Of a DNA stretch of 64,000 nucleotides, positions 1 to 8,827 are shown in pieces; the first letter of the stretch is position 1; every line of letters starts with the position of its first letter. Location of the stretch: the NCBI GenBank assembly GCA_022763185.1, contig JALEGL010000015.1, forward strand, positions 62,001 through 126,000, read 5' to 3'. Under the pieces are notes generated by a model. It did not search any database. It had not been told where the DNA came from and saw nothing but the letters and a program-made list of their open reading frames with translations. This DNA comes from a bacterium (GTDB lineage: Bacteria; Bdellovibrionota_G; JALEGL01). A program made the position numbers and the translations under genes.

Positions 1-2
1 CT

Positions 3-497
3 CTAAGCATAGCTCAATACAGTAAAGCGGTCCCTTTGATTGGCTCATATGATGCGTTTGGTTTTGGACAAGCTTTAACCCTCTCATCTTTTATTTTTTT
101 ACCCATGTTTGGATTTTTTCTGACGGTTTTGACTGGGCCTCTATATTTCAAAATTTCTAAACGATATCCTTACATAGTTACCCTCTTAATCATTGTGCAA
201 ATGGGAACAGTTTTCTGCTATCGTTTATCAATAAAAAAACTGCCCTTAAGTAAAACCTTTTTAACCGAATTTAATACTGAACATACTTTTTTAGCTGCTC
301 ATCAACATATGACCTATCCCTTTTATACAACTACAATTCTATTTTTTTGTTTATTAACTCTATGGCTAAGACGATTGATATATAAACAGACAGTTTATAA
401 ACCAATACTCAATGATTTGATTTTAACTATGATTTGTCTTGTTGTATTGACTTACCATGTCTTTGATTTTAAGCCTTTGTTGTACTTTTTTGCGTAA
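3..497 (+). CDS. Polytopic membrane protein, 3' end only
   Basis: The reading frame is open to the left edge of the window, so only the C-terminal ~165 residues are present. A TTG at position 36 is in frame but is not needed as a start. The visible part has about four strongly hydrophobic segments separated by short basic loops (for example SKRYP and RRLIYKQ), which indicates an inner-membrane protein. I do not recognise a family. The next gene is almost 500 bases away behind its own promoter, so this looks like the end of a transcription unit. No clear hairpin terminator follows it. Confidence 0.6.
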   Translation, partial: LSIAQYSKAVPLIGSYDAFGFGQALTLSSFIFLPMFGFFLTVLTGPLYFKISKRYPYIVTLLIIVQMGTVFCYRLSIKKLPLSKTFLTEFNTEHTFLAAHQHMTYPFYTTTILFFCLLTLWLRRLIYKQTVYKPILNDLILTMICLVVLTYHVFDFKPLLYFFA

Positions 498-588
498 ACT
501 TTGGTTACCTGATGTCGCAATTATGCGTCATCTAATGTTTACATATTTATAAACTATTGAAAATAAAGAGCTTTAATTTTGTTTATTT

Positions 589-604
589 TGGCACATTGAT
601 TGCT
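589..604 (+). promoter_or_regulatory. Sigma-54-type -24/-12 promoter ahead of pilin 1
   Basis: TGGCACATTGATTGCT matches the RpoN consensus (TGGCAC-N5-TTGCW). The GG and GC doublets are separated by exactly 10 bases. Transcription would start near 615, giving a leader of about 370 bases before the pilin start at 983. Sigma-54 control of pilin genes is well established in other bacteria. The site is seen directly; its use is inferred. Confidence 0.65.
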
Positions 605-633
605 ATTTAATTAAGTGTTCAATGCAATAAACT

Positions 634-772
634 TCAAAGGAGGACTTTGACGTTTTTTGAACAACAGAGTCAAGAGCCGTTCTCCTCAATAGGTTCTCAA
701 ACTCTTAAAAACTAGGGCACAATGGGGAAAGTAAGTGTGTTGTTTCAACCTCCTTCTCAGCAGCACACTTAC
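634..772 (+). promoter_or_regulatory. Structured leader between the sigma-54-type promoter and pilin 1
   Basis: This stretch of the long leader contains two clear stems. The first is TCAAAG-gagga-CTTTGA at 634-650, which presents a GGAGGA motif at the loop, a layout typical of CsrA-type binding sites. The second is GTAAGTGTG at 731-739 pairing perfectly with CACACTTAC at 764-772. A TTG-started 22-codon ORF at 647 has its ribosome-site-like sequence too close (3 bases) to be convincing. It could be a regulatory leader or a small RNA. The rest of 498-982 shows nothing else I can name. Confidence 0.3.
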
Positions 773-982
773 ACTTTTAAAACTCACTTTCTTACCTGAC
801 AACTTTTATTTACAATTATTTTTTCCATTAAAAATTCATAAGTTCCGTTGATTTTTATTAAAACATTGATGTATCATAACATCATACAGGATAGTTTTTA
901 TTGCTGGTGCTTCAAAGTAAATGCCTATTTTTATCTTGAACAGTTCTATTCAACTATAAAACAAACATTAGGAAAAATTGTC

Positions 983-2242
983 ATGTTAAAAAAAACAACT
1001 TCACTAGGATTTACATTGGTTGAGCTCTCTGTGGTTTTAATCATCATTGCTTTTGTTACAACGGTGTCCATGAACACTTATTTTGAACAGATCTTAAAAT
1101 CTAAAGCTTCTGAAGCTTTTGTCTACTTAAGATCTATTCACGATGCTCAGTTTGTTTTTGCCAATCAGACCATTTATACAAAAGGCAACTTAAGCCAGTG
1201 TATTCCACAAAGTCGTTTCTCGAGAATTGCGTCTTCTGTATGCGATAGCGATACCTACTGCAATGAGATTAATGCCAAGCCACCTGCAAGAAAAAAACAG
1301 TACGTTTACATTTACAGCACCTACAATGACAACCTTTTCTCAAGTGAAAATTGTAGTCAGTCCACTGAGTTTGCCCAAGTGGGCAGCTGGGAAGCTTTGG
1401 GTTTAAGCAGTGTTGATAGAAATCAAGATACGGCTATGAAACTACAAGAGCAAAAACGACCGTCATTGCTTGCTTCATTCAACCAAAACTTTGGCATTCC
1501 TACTGCATATGCTGGCTTACTCGATAACCTGATTGGTGCTGGTGACGACGATGCTGATCTGGATGGGGAGGCCAACGCAGACCTTGATGAATCTGTTGAA
1601 GATGTCATTGATCATGTTGATAACCTCTTAGGAGGCAACAATACTTCTGACAATGATGGCAGTGAAATTGATGCTTTGGTAGAAGGAGTTTTGGGGGACT
1701 CTAATTTAGGCGTTGATATTGATATTGACTTAGATGGAGAAGGAGATGCATTGCTTGAAGGCTCAGCTAGTGGAAGCAGCGAAGAAAATGAGAATGGTGG
1801 TCAGGATAGCCTTTTGGATATTGATCTAAGCCTAAACATGCCAGGAAACAACGACTCTAATTCTGATAATAATGACAATAACAACGATAGTAATAATAAC
1901 GATAATACCAGCGATGATGAAATCACCTTAGCGGGTGATAAAATCAATATTATTCGTCTGCCTACAGCCTTAAATTTTTCATTTTATGCCGCTCATGATC
2001 AGCAGGTCATGCAAGCTTACAATGTAGATGACATTTTAAAAACCATTACTGTTTTTGCCATTGCTGATGTTGATGGTGATTATACTGGCGGACAACTAAG
2101 CTTTCCAGAACTGTACGAAAACAATGGAGTTAATCCCATTTTAACAGATAATGTTTGGGTTGTATCCAGAAGTCTTTACATTGATGAACACGGTGAAATT
2201 CAAGTTGCAAGTGGCATTCATCAAGCCAACCCTGGTGAATAA
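983..2242 (+). CDS. Pilin 1: type IV pilin-like protein with Asp/Asn-rich insert
   Basis: A 419-residue protein starting at ATG 983 behind AGGAAAA. It opens with a short basic leader and a class III signal, LGFTLVELSVVLIIIAF, with prepilin peptidase cutting expected between Gly and Phe. A Cys-containing globular region follows, then a long acidic low-complexity stretch rich in Asp, Asn, Gly and Ser. A conserved C-terminal domain contains AIADVDGDYTGG and ends NPGE. It is clearly a paralogue of the protein at 55609: both share RFSxIASS, INAKPP and GSWEALG and the same C-terminal domain. It is much longer than ordinary pilins (about 150 residues), so it is probably a special surface or minor pilin. 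An in-frame TTG at 848 would add 45 residues but lacks a leader-like sequence. Confidence 0.8.
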   Translation: MLKKTTSLGFTLVELSVVLIIIAFVTTVSMNTYFEQILKSKASEAFVYLRSIHDAQFVFANQTIYTKGNLSQCIPQSRFSRIASSVCDSDTYCNEINAKPPARKKQYVYIYSTYNDNLFSSENCSQSTEFAQVGSWEALGLSSVDRNQDTAMKLQEQKRPSLLASFNQNFGIPTAYAGLLDNLIGAGDDDADLDGEANADLDESVEDVIDHVDNLLGGNNTSDNDGSEIDALVEGVLGDSNLGVDIDIDLDGEGDALLEGSASGSSEENENGGQDSLLDIDLSLNMPGNNDSNSDNNDNNNDSNNNDNTSDDEITLAGDKINIIRLPTALNFSFYAAHDQQVMQAYNVDDILKTITVFAIADVDGDYTGGQLSFPELYENNGVNPILTDNVWVVSRSLYIDEHGEIQVASGIHQANPGE

Positions 2243-2323
2243 TCCCCTAGACTCTAATTTTTTTACCTTTAACGTCTAAAGGCCACACATTTTCTGATGC
2301 GTGCACCTTAGACATCAACTTTT

Positions 2324-2893
2324 TTATATACAACTTGGATTTATTATTGCCGGTGAAGACACTACGGAGGCTGAGACTCCTCCAGCATTTCGTGCATAGA
2401 CTTCATACGAAACGTTGTCAATGCTTGCAGATGGGCCAAATGTGTCATTATACACAACTGAAGCCGTGTTGTTGGCAGGAACTACAATTGTTGTTGTTTG
2501 ACCCGTTACTCCAAAATTAGGAATATCGAAGGTTCGAATTAGAACAAAGTCATCTTCATTATTGGAGTGGTCTGCCCAAGAAACCGTAATCTGACAGTTT
2601 GCTGAATTGGATGCGGATATTCCACTCGGTGCAGCTGGGGGTATAATGTTATCATTGATTGGATCACAAACATCCCCTATACCGTCTGAATCCTGATCAG
2701 ATTGATCTGTATTTGCTATATCTACACAATTGTCCACATCATCTGCGATGGTATCTAGATCCGTGTCCGTTGGTAAAACTGGCGCTATCACTATTCCAGA
2801 ATCACTATCATTGTTTGTTCCACAGGCCACAAAACCCAAGGAAATAAAAATCAACAGTGTGCTAAATGTTTTTTTTCTATTGTTTATTTGCAT
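2324..2893 (-). CDS. Lipoprotein with thrombospondin-3-like Ca repeats and Fn3-like domain
   Basis: A 189-residue lipoprotein. The start at 2893 is chosen because AGAAGAA lies just upstream and it gives a proper signal peptide ending LGFVAC. After the lipid-attached Cys and a short linker come Asp-rich repeats of the thrombospondin type 3 kind (DTDLDTIADDVDNC, then DQDSDGIGDVC). These bind calcium in known families. The remaining ~90 residues look like a beta-sandwich of the fibronectin III type (SGISASNS, VSWADHSNNEDDFVL, YEVYARN). It is convergent with pilin 1. A role at the cell surface or in adhesion is inference. Confidence 0.75.
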   Translation of the reverse strand: MQINNRKKTFSTLLIFISLGFVACGTNNDSDSGIVIAPVLPTDTDLDTIADDVDNCVDIANTDQSDQDSDGIGDVCDPINDNIIPPAAPSGISASNSANCQITVSWADHSNNEDDFVLIRTFDIPNFGVTGQTTTIVVPANNTASVVYNDTFGPSASIDNVSYEVYARNAGGVSASVVSSPAIINPSCI

Positions 2894-2946
2894 GATTCTT
2901 CTTATAGCATTTTTAATGCTTTGTGTCAAAAATCCGACCCCATTAA

Positions 2947-3894
2947 TTATGCGGGGCTAGACTCTATATTTTTGCGCCTTTTTTCTAAACCATCCCAAAA
3001 AACTTGGACGGCTTTGAGCATTTGGTTGCCGTTTTGGATGAAAGCGTCTTCGTTGAGATGGGGGTTTTCAAAATAGTACTCTTCCAGTTCATCTTGGGTA
3101 TGATCTGCATGTTGGGCTTCTAAACGATCATGGTAGGTGAAAAAGCCAATGGAAAGTTTGCTGTTGTGTTTTTCTTTGTAGCTTTGTAAACCTCTGATCA
3201 ACTGTTTCCAAAAACCTCTGGCCGCCCAATTTTCCACCGCATAGCTGGCAGCTTGGCTGGTTTCATAATCTTCTGAACCATAAATGCGCACCAGCTCATC
3301 ACAAAAAAACAAGGTTGTCTCACAACCATGTTTGCGTTTACCAATATCATTAAACCCCAAACCCAAAGACTCGGCAATCCTAACCATCCACTCAAAGTGT
3401 GCAGCACTAAACCTAAAAGTTCCTCCATCTACAGTACCTTCAGGACTCAACAAAGCTGGATCTTTGGCATCATCATAGTCATTGCTCACCGCTTGGGTTT
3501 CATTGCGTAACTTTTTTTCTCTGGGTCTAAAAATAACCCCCAACTCATTGACCAAAATTTCTTTGGACGCACGCATGGATTCAATGGAGTCGGAATTGAT
3601 CACTTTGTGCAATTGTGCATGCAAAAACAAGTTGGAAAACACGGAAAACTGAATGATCAAATCTTTGACTTGCGCCGTATTTGCCTCGCCTTTTTCAAAC
3701 CAAGAGGTGTAAGCGTTATGGGTAATGATGGGATGATTGAGCAATTCATGTTCTATCCGTTGATGAAAGCTTAAAAATTGCTGTGCTCGCTCAAGGGTGT
3801 AACCCTGCTCTTGCTTGATAATGGCCTCAAGTGCTTCTTCTCCCAAACCCACAATATTATTTTTTTGTGCAAACTCTTGCAATGATGTGCCCAT
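2947..3894 (-). CDS. Heme-oxygenase-like iron oxidase/oxygenase (HDO, CADD/TenA-PqqC fold)
   Basis: A 315-residue protein; start 3894 is preceded by AAGGAG, so the in-frame ATG 30 codons upstream is rejected. The helical pattern and putative ligands match the heme-oxygenase-like diiron oxidase superfamily: Glu117 in VNELG, His166, Glu221 in YAVENWA, then H255-x3-E259-x2-H262 in YHDRLEAQH. In CADD the corresponding ligands are E, H, E and HxxxDxxH. Here about 42 residues are inserted between the first Glu and the first His. Known members perform oxidative C-C or N-N chemistry on amino-acid or fatty-acid substrates; the substrate here cannot be told. It stands alone, with no obvious biosynthetic partners. 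Confidence 0.7.
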   Translation of the reverse strand: MGTSLQEFAQKNNIVGLGEEALEAIIKQEQGYTLERAQQFLSFHQRIEHELLNHPIITHNAYTSWFEKGEANTAQVKDLIIQFSVFSNLFLHAQLHKVINSDSIESMRASKEILVNELGVIFRPREKKLRNETQAVSNDYDDAKDPALLSPEGTVDGGTFRFSAAHFEWMVRIAESLGLGFNDIGKRKHGCETTLFFCDELVRIYGSEDYETSQAASYAVENWAARGFWKQLIRGLQSYKEKHNSKLSIGFFTYHDRLEAQHADHTQDELEEYYFENPHLNEDAFIQNGNQMLKAVQVFWDGLEKRRKNIESSPA

Positions 3895-4111
3895 GAAGAC
3901 TCCTTGATTAAAAATTGGCAATGATGACATTAATTCTACCCGATGTGGATCAAATCTGTCAAAATCAGATTCAATAACACCCAATATTAAACCCTACGGC
4001 CTCAAGAAAGCTTATTGCGTAAACAAACGTTTCACCTTATACACTAACTATTTAAAATCATTGCCACTATTGTAAATATCCATTACTTTATGGTGTTGTG
4101 ATCTTGCATTT

Positions 4112-4140
4112 TTGCATCTGCATGCGATTGGGTCTATAAA
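4112..4140 (+). promoter_or_regulatory. Sigma-70-type promoter for the tyrosine-degradation genes
   Basis: TTGCAT (4112-4117), a 17-base spacer, then TATAAA (4135-4140), 18 bases before hppD. Three GCAT motifs overlap or adjoin the -35 region and could form a regulator site. Promoter strength and the regulator are inferred. Confidence 0.5.
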
Positions 4141-4158
4141 GCTGTACAGGGAGAATAT

Positions 4159-5277
4159 ATGGCAAATGAATTAGAAATTAAGGGTTTTGATTTTGTAGAG
4201 TTTTATGTTGGCTCGGCCAAAATGGTAGCCTACTGGTATGTTAAAGCCATGGGTTTTGATATTGTAGCTTATCAAGGGCCTGAAACAGGCTTTAAAGATA
4301 AATGCAGCTACTATTTAAAACAAAATGACATACACATTGTTCTGACCTCACCCTTGTCGCCTGCCTTTTGGGAAGCCACTTATTTCCTTAATTTACACGG
4401 GGACGGCGTTAAACGCTTTGGCTATCAAGTCAGCGATGTTGAAGCCTTATTTGACCATGCCATCAACAGCGGCGGTATTCCCATCAAAAAACCAAGTGTT
4501 GCAAAAGATGCGCAGGGTGAAGTTCTGTCTGCAGCCTTAAAAATTTACGATGATACTGAAATTATTTTATGCGATCGCAGTCAATACCAAGGTTTGTTCA
4601 TGCCTGGCTTTGATGAACCCAGACAAAAACTTAACATTGAACGCCAAGAAACCGGCTTACAAAAAATTGATCATATTGTGGGTAATGTCAGACAAAATGA
4701 GATGAACCGTTGGGCAGATTATTTTATTAGAGCTTTTAACTTTGAGCAGTTCATTGAATTTGGCCCTGGTGATATTTCAACCCAATACTCCGCCCTTTTA
4801 TCGAAAGTGGTAAAAAGCCATGATTTTGCCATTCGCAACCCCATCAATGAACCCTACGAAGGCAAAAGAAAATCACAAATTGAAGAGTACTTGGATGTAT
4901 ACCATGGCAGTGGTGTTCAACACATTGCTCTAGAATCTGATGATATTATGGCAAGCATTCAAGCATTGCGCAGCAACGGCATTGAATTTTTAAGCGTTCC
5001 GCAAACCTATTACGATGAATTAAAAAAGCGTAACCCAGGCATTGTAACAGAAGACATTGATGCTTTGGCCGATTTAGGTATTTTATGTGACATAGAAGAC
5101 CTAGCCGGTGGAGAAGGTTATTTGCTGCAACTCTTTACCAAGCCCATTGGTGATAGACCGTCTTTCTTTTATGAAATCATCCAGCGCCGCAAGGGAAGTC
5201 AAGGCTTTGGTCAGGGCAACTTCCAAGCTTTGTTTGAAGCCATAGAGCGTGATCAAGAAAGCAGAGGAAACCTTTAA
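4159..5277 (+). CDS. hppD: 4-hydroxyphenylpyruvate dioxygenase
   Basis: A 372-residue non-heme Fe(II) enzyme that converts 4-hydroxyphenylpyruvate to homogentisate in tyrosine catabolism. The vicinal-oxygen-chelate fold shows as two half-domains. The three iron ligands are visible: His172 (IDHIVGNV), His255 (VQHIALES) and Glu339 (FFYEIIQRR). The C-terminal GFGxGNFxALFEAIExxQ helix is the family hallmark. AGGGAGAATAT precedes the ATG. Its stop codon overlaps the ATG of the homogentisate dioxygenase gene by one base, so the two are translationally coupled and act on consecutive intermediates. Confidence 0.97.
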   Translation: MANELEIKGFDFVEFYVGSAKMVAYWYVKAMGFDIVAYQGPETGFKDKCSYYLKQNDIHIVLTSPLSPAFWEATYFLNLHGDGVKRFGYQVSDVEALFDHAINSGGIPIKKPSVAKDAQGEVLSAALKIYDDTEIILCDRSQYQGLFMPGFDEPRQKLNIERQETGLQKIDHIVGNVRQNEMNRWADYFIRAFNFEQFIEFGPGDISTQYSALLSKVVKSHDFAIRNPINEPYEGKRKSQIEEYLDVYHGSGVQHIALESDDIMASIQALRSNGIEFLSVPQTYYDELKKRNPGIVTEDIDALADLGILCDIEDLAGGEGYLLQLFTKPIGDRPSFFYEIIQRRKGSQGFGQGNFQALFEAIERDQESRGNL

Positions 5278-6467
5278 TGCCGTTTTATTATCAGCAAGGT
5301 GATATCCCCAAAAAACGGCATATTGCTTTTTACAAGAAACAACAGAATAAAAAAGATGGAAAAAGTTTGTATCGCGAAGAGCTTTTCAGTACCCAGGGTT
5401 TTTCCAGCATATACAGCAACCGCTACCGTTTGGACATGCCCACCAAAGTCAGTTCCATTGCCCATGCTCAAAACTTAATGCAAATGCAAACTTGGCAGGA
5501 TGTGCCTTTGATGTGGCACTTGTTTCATAGTTCAAGGCAGGAAAGCTCTGGCAGTCTCCATCAAGCCCAAACGCTGTGGATGGAAAACCATAACTGTACA
5601 ATTTTAACCAGTTCCCCTACAGAAAAATGCACTAACTTTCACAAAAATGCACATGAGCATCTGCTTGTTTTTATTCATCGTGGTGAGGGAACTTTTTTAA
5701 GTGAGTTTGGCAACCTTGTATTTACAGAAGGGGATTATATCATTATTCCCAAGGGCTGCATTTATCAATTTCAGTTTACAGCGCAAGAGAACCGTTGCTT
5801 CATGGTTTTATCTGATACTGCTTTTGATATTCCCAAACATTTTCGCAATGATATGGGCCAGCTTATGGAAGATGCTCCCTATTGCGAGCGCAATTTAAAG
5901 CTGCCTGTATTGCAAGAAGCCATCAATGAAAAAGGCAGCTTCCCGGTTCACATCAGTTGTAAATATGCTCAAGGAAGAAAAACCTACACGCATGTTTGGG
6001 ATCATCATCCTTTTGATGTCGTGGGCTGGGATGGTTGTGAATATCCCTTTGCTTTTAACATTAAAGACTATGCCCCTAAAGTGGGCGCCATTCACTTGCC
6101 ACCTCCTGTACATCTTGTATTCACCACTCAGCATTTTGTGGTTTGCAATTTTGTTCCGCGCTTGTTTGATTTTTATCCAGGCGCCATTCCCGCACCGTAT
6201 TTTCATAGCAACGTGGATTCAGATGAAGTTATTTTTTATGCAGATGGCGATTTCATGTCACGCAAAGGCATAGAACCTGGCTCCATCTCTTACCACCCCA
6301 TGGGCATCGCCCACGGTCCACAGCCTGGCAAAACTGAGGCTTCCATTGGCCAAAAAGAAACCCATGAATATGCGGTGATGGTGGATACTTTTGCACCCTT
6401 AAGTTTATCCAAAGAAATTCAAGCGGTGTCTGACCCCAATTACTGGCGCTCTTGGAGTGAAGATTAA
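5277..6467 (+). CDS. hmgA: Homogentisate 1,2-dioxygenase
   Basis: A 396-residue cupin-type Fe(II) ring-cleavage dioxygenase that opens homogentisate to maleylacetoacetate. The C-terminal region holds the metal-site signature: HSNVDSDEVIFY, with the His and Glu, followed by SYHPMGIAHGPQPG. It is shorter than the ~440-residue human and Pseudomonas type, a length also seen in other bacterial homologues. The ATG overlaps the hppD stop codon (TAATG). The aminotransferase gene starts 3 bases after its stop, so all three genes form one operon. Confidence 0.93.
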   Translation: MPFYYQQGDIPKKRHIAFYKKQQNKKDGKSLYREELFSTQGFSSIYSNRYRLDMPTKVSSIAHAQNLMQMQTWQDVPLMWHLFHSSRQESSGSLHQAQTLWMENHNCTILTSSPTEKCTNFHKNAHEHLLVFIHRGEGTFLSEFGNLVFTEGDYIIIPKGCIYQFQFTAQENRCFMVLSDTAFDIPKHFRNDMGQLMEDAPYCERNLKLPVLQEAINEKGSFPVHISCKYAQGRKTYTHVWDHHPFDVVGWDGCEYPFAFNIKDYAPKVGAIHLPPPVHLVFTTQHFVVCNFVPRLFDFYPGAIPAPYFHSNVDSDEVIFYADGDFMSRKGIEPGSISYHPMGIAHGPQPGKTEASIGQKETHEYAVMVDTFAPLSLSKEIQAVSDPNYWRSWSED

Positions 6468-6470
6468 GAT

Positions 6471-7586
6471 ATGTCCAAGGTCAATTTATTTATTCCTCAA
6501 CATATTCAAGATTTGCGCGCTTACAAGGCTGGTAAAAGTTTAGAGTCACTCAAAGACAAACGTGGCTTGACCAAATTTGCTAAACTGGCATCCAATGAAA
6601 ATCCTTTAGGACCATCGCCCAAAGCTATGGATGCAGCAAAAAAATGCTTGGAGCAATTGCACCTTTATCCTGACCCTGCCAGCTATGCCTTAAGGCAAGC
6701 TTTGGGAAACCATTTAAATCTTGATCCTCATCAGATTATCTGCGGTTCAGGGATTGACTCATTGCTGGCTTATATTTTTATGGCCTTTAGTGAAAAAGAT
6801 GATGTTATTCTTACCTCCAAAGGCAGTTTTATTGGCACTTATGTCAATGCCAAAAAACTAGGCCGGACTTTAAAAACCATTCCGCTAAACACCTGGGCTT
6901 ACGATCTCGATGCCATAGCTCAATCCATCACGGACAATACTCGCATCGTTTATTTGGCCAACCCCAACAACCCCACCGGGTCAATGATTGGCAAAACGGA
7001 TCTGAAAACATTTTTAAATGCTGTTCCGGATAATGTTTTAGTGATTTTAGATGAAGCCTACTATGAATACGCCTGCCATCATGAACAGTATCCCAATGGC
7101 ATTGAATTGCTGAGCGATCATTCCAACCTTATTATCACTCGCACCTTTTCCAAAGCCTATGGGCTTGCAGGCGCTCGCATTGGCTATGCCATGGCAAATG
7201 CATCTGTTATTGATACCCTCAACAGAGTTAAATTACCCTTTGAGCCTAGCCGCATGGGCCAACACATGGCCATGGCCGCTCTTGCAGACACTTCTTTTTT
7301 ACATCAAACTCAAGAGCTTAATAAAGAAGGTTTAGAGTATTTTTATCAATCTTTTACTGAGCTTGGCTTATCTTTTGTCCCAAAAACCGGTTCCAATGCC
7401 ATCATGCTCTATTTTAAAAATGCTCAAATAGCTCAGGATTTCTATCATGCGTGCTTTAATCAAGGTTTAATTTTAAGACCTCTAAATGCTTTTGGCTTTG
7501 ATCAAGGCATAAGAATCAACACCGGTACACAAGACCAAAATGTTTTTGCCATTGAAGTGATGAAAAAAGTTTTAATGCAAAAATAG
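6471..7586 (+). CDS. HisC-like PLP aminotransferase, probably aromatic/tyrosine
   Basis: A 371-residue fold-type I aminotransferase of the histidinol-phosphate aminotransferase family. Visible hallmarks are SNENPLGPSP near the N-terminus, ANPNNPTG, LDEAYYEY and the PLP-lysine motif TRTFSKAYGLAGARIGY. By sequence alone it could be HisC. Its position 3 bases after hmgA argues that it makes 4-hydroxyphenylpyruvate from tyrosine, the first step of the same pathway. No histidine-biosynthesis genes are nearby. HisC-like enzymes are known to act on aromatic amino acids, so this assignment is a context-based inference. Confidence 0.85.
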   Translation: MSKVNLFIPQHIQDLRAYKAGKSLESLKDKRGLTKFAKLASNENPLGPSPKAMDAAKKCLEQLHLYPDPASYALRQALGNHLNLDPHQIICGSGIDSLLAYIFMAFSEKDDVILTSKGSFIGTYVNAKKLGRTLKTIPLNTWAYDLDAIAQSITDNTRIVYLANPNNPTGSMIGKTDLKTFLNAVPDNVLVILDEAYYEYACHHEQYPNGIELLSDHSNLIITRTFSKAYGLAGARIGYAMANASVIDTLNRVKLPFEPSRMGQHMAMAALADTSFLHQTQELNKEGLEYFYQSFTELGLSFVPKTGSNAIMLYFKNAQIAQDFYHACFNQGLILRPLNAFGFDQGIRINTGTQDQNVFAIEVMKKVLMQK

Positions 7587-7755
7587 CCAAGAATCAGCCT
7601 TAATGTAATTTTTATTGCTTATGCACAAAGCTCATGAGACATCCATGCACCTAAAATTCTGCCCAATACCCCACAAGCTATAATTTTAATTCCGCTTTTG
7701 CAAAGCTAAGCACCTAAATACATTAAGTATTTTACCTAAATATTTTTTTGAAATC

Positions 7756-7771
7756 TGGCCTACATTTTGCT
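7756..7771 (+). promoter_or_regulatory. Sigma-54-type promoter for the secreted Gly-rich protein
   Basis: TGGCCTACATTTTGCT has GG and GC doublets exactly 10 bases apart and matches 14 of the key -24/-12 positions except the AC after TGGC. It sits 50 bases before the gene at 7821, leaving room for a ~38-base leader with a ribosome site (GAGGGGAAA). Confidence 0.5.
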
Positions 7772-7820
7772 AATAAGCATTGCATAATAAGAATACAAAC
7801 AATTTCGAGGGGAAATAATA

Positions 7821-8459
7821 ATGATCAAAACAATACAAATTAGTTTTGCGCTTCTGATGCTGCCTTTTATAGCTTTTTCTGAACAGTTTAAAAGCTATGA
7901 GGAGCTGGAACAGCAATTTAATGAGGACCTTAAACAAGCTGTGCTAAAAAAAGAGATTTCTGAAAAGGACACTACACAGATTTATGATCAACTCGATGTG
8001 CTTGTAGAGAATAAGCTTATCGATTTGAATCGAAGCACGCGTTTTTACCTATGTGCCGGGGCAGCTTTGAACATTGCCTATGTTTTTGAAGTTTTTCAAG
8101 GAAAATGGTGCAGCAGTTTAAATGGTTACCCAGGCATAACACTGACTGCCGGACCAGAGTCTTTGTTATCTGAAGATAAAGAGGCTGAACTTTTGGGCGG
8201 CATTGGACTTGCCAGTGCTCCAGCACAAGCTTATGGCGGCGTTTCTCTTGCTGTTTTTATGGGAGAAGGGGAGCCTGAGGGCATTTATTTCGGTGGGCAA
8301 GGAAGAGCTGCCGGCGTACTCTACGGCGGTGAAGGCATGCTGCTGAATAGAGAAGGCAATAGAGATAAGAGTGTACTTCCTGGAACAATTATTTTAGGCG
8401 GTGTTGGCGTAGGTTCTCCAGGCGGAGTCATAAGCTCAATCAGAATGAGAGTAGAATAA
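7821..8459 (+). CDS. Secreted protein of unknown function, Gly-rich C-terminal half
   Basis: A 212-residue protein with a signal peptide (MIKTIQISFALLMLPFIAFS, cleaved near Ser-Glu). A charged helical segment follows (residues ~22-70), then a Gly-, Ala- and Leu-rich region with repeated GG pairs (LLGGIGLASAPAQAYGGVSL, YFGGQGRAAGVLYGGEG). Two Cys lie in the middle part. I recognise no family. It has a strong ribosome site, a sigma-54-type promoter and a good terminator downstream, so it is a single-gene unit despite lying between the two tyrosine-degradation blocks. The Gly-rich part could be a beta-structured or membrane-associated domain. Confidence 0.7.
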   Translation: MIKTIQISFALLMLPFIAFSEQFKSYEELEQQFNEDLKQAVLKKEISEKDTTQIYDQLDVLVENKLIDLNRSTRFYLCAGAALNIAYVFEVFQGKWCSSLNGYPGITLTAGPESLLSEDKEAELLGGIGLASAPAQAYGGVSLAVFMGEGEPEGIYFGGQGRAAGVLYGGEGMLLNREGNRDKSVLPGTIILGGVGVGSPGGVISSIRMRVE

Positions 8460-8565
8460 GACTAAAGCTTAATGCACTGTGTGTGAATTCACAGTCTATC
8501 TTAAAATAAAGTTCTAAAGAAAGTGTATTTGATAAGCGCTTTTTTAAGTTCTAATAAGGATCCTC

Positions 8566-8594
8566 AAAGCCCACTTTAAGCAGTGGGCTTTTTT
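8566..8594 (+). terminator. Intrinsic terminator
   Basis: AAAGCCCACT and AGTGGGCTTT form a perfect 10-bp stem with a 6-base loop, followed by Ts. It ends the transcript of the secreted protein at 7821. The rest of 8460-8827 shows no gene or other element that I can support. Confidence 0.85.
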
Positions 8595-8827
8595 ATGGCC
8601 TAATGCAAGAGTTTGTGATTTCTTAACTGCATTTATTTAGATGGCTATTCCCTTTTTATAAAAGTGTTTTGTTTTAAGCATGCATCCGGAGCTTGGTCAG
8701 TAAGCCTTAAACAGCATTTCTACTTTTTAATTTTCATCCATGACCAATGAAAATAATGCTGCAGCAAAAGAGCGGAACCATGCAATCAAGAAGTGGCACT
8801 TAAAGAAGTTTTTCAAACGGCCATCGT

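Noticed and set aside
647-790. Small ORFs in the pilin 1 leader (22 codons from TTG 647; 25 codons from ATG 722)
   Set aside because: The first has its ribosome-site-like sequence only 3 bases away, within a hairpin; the second has none. Nothing supports translation.
6471-7586. Histidine biosynthesis HisC
   Set aside because: Sequence allows it, but no his gene is nearby and it is tightly coupled to hppD-hmgA, so an aromatic aminotransferase is preferred.
8700-8820. Short ORF MKIMLQQKSGTMQSRSGT in the spacer
   Set aside because: No ribosome site, and it lies between two well-bounded transcription units.
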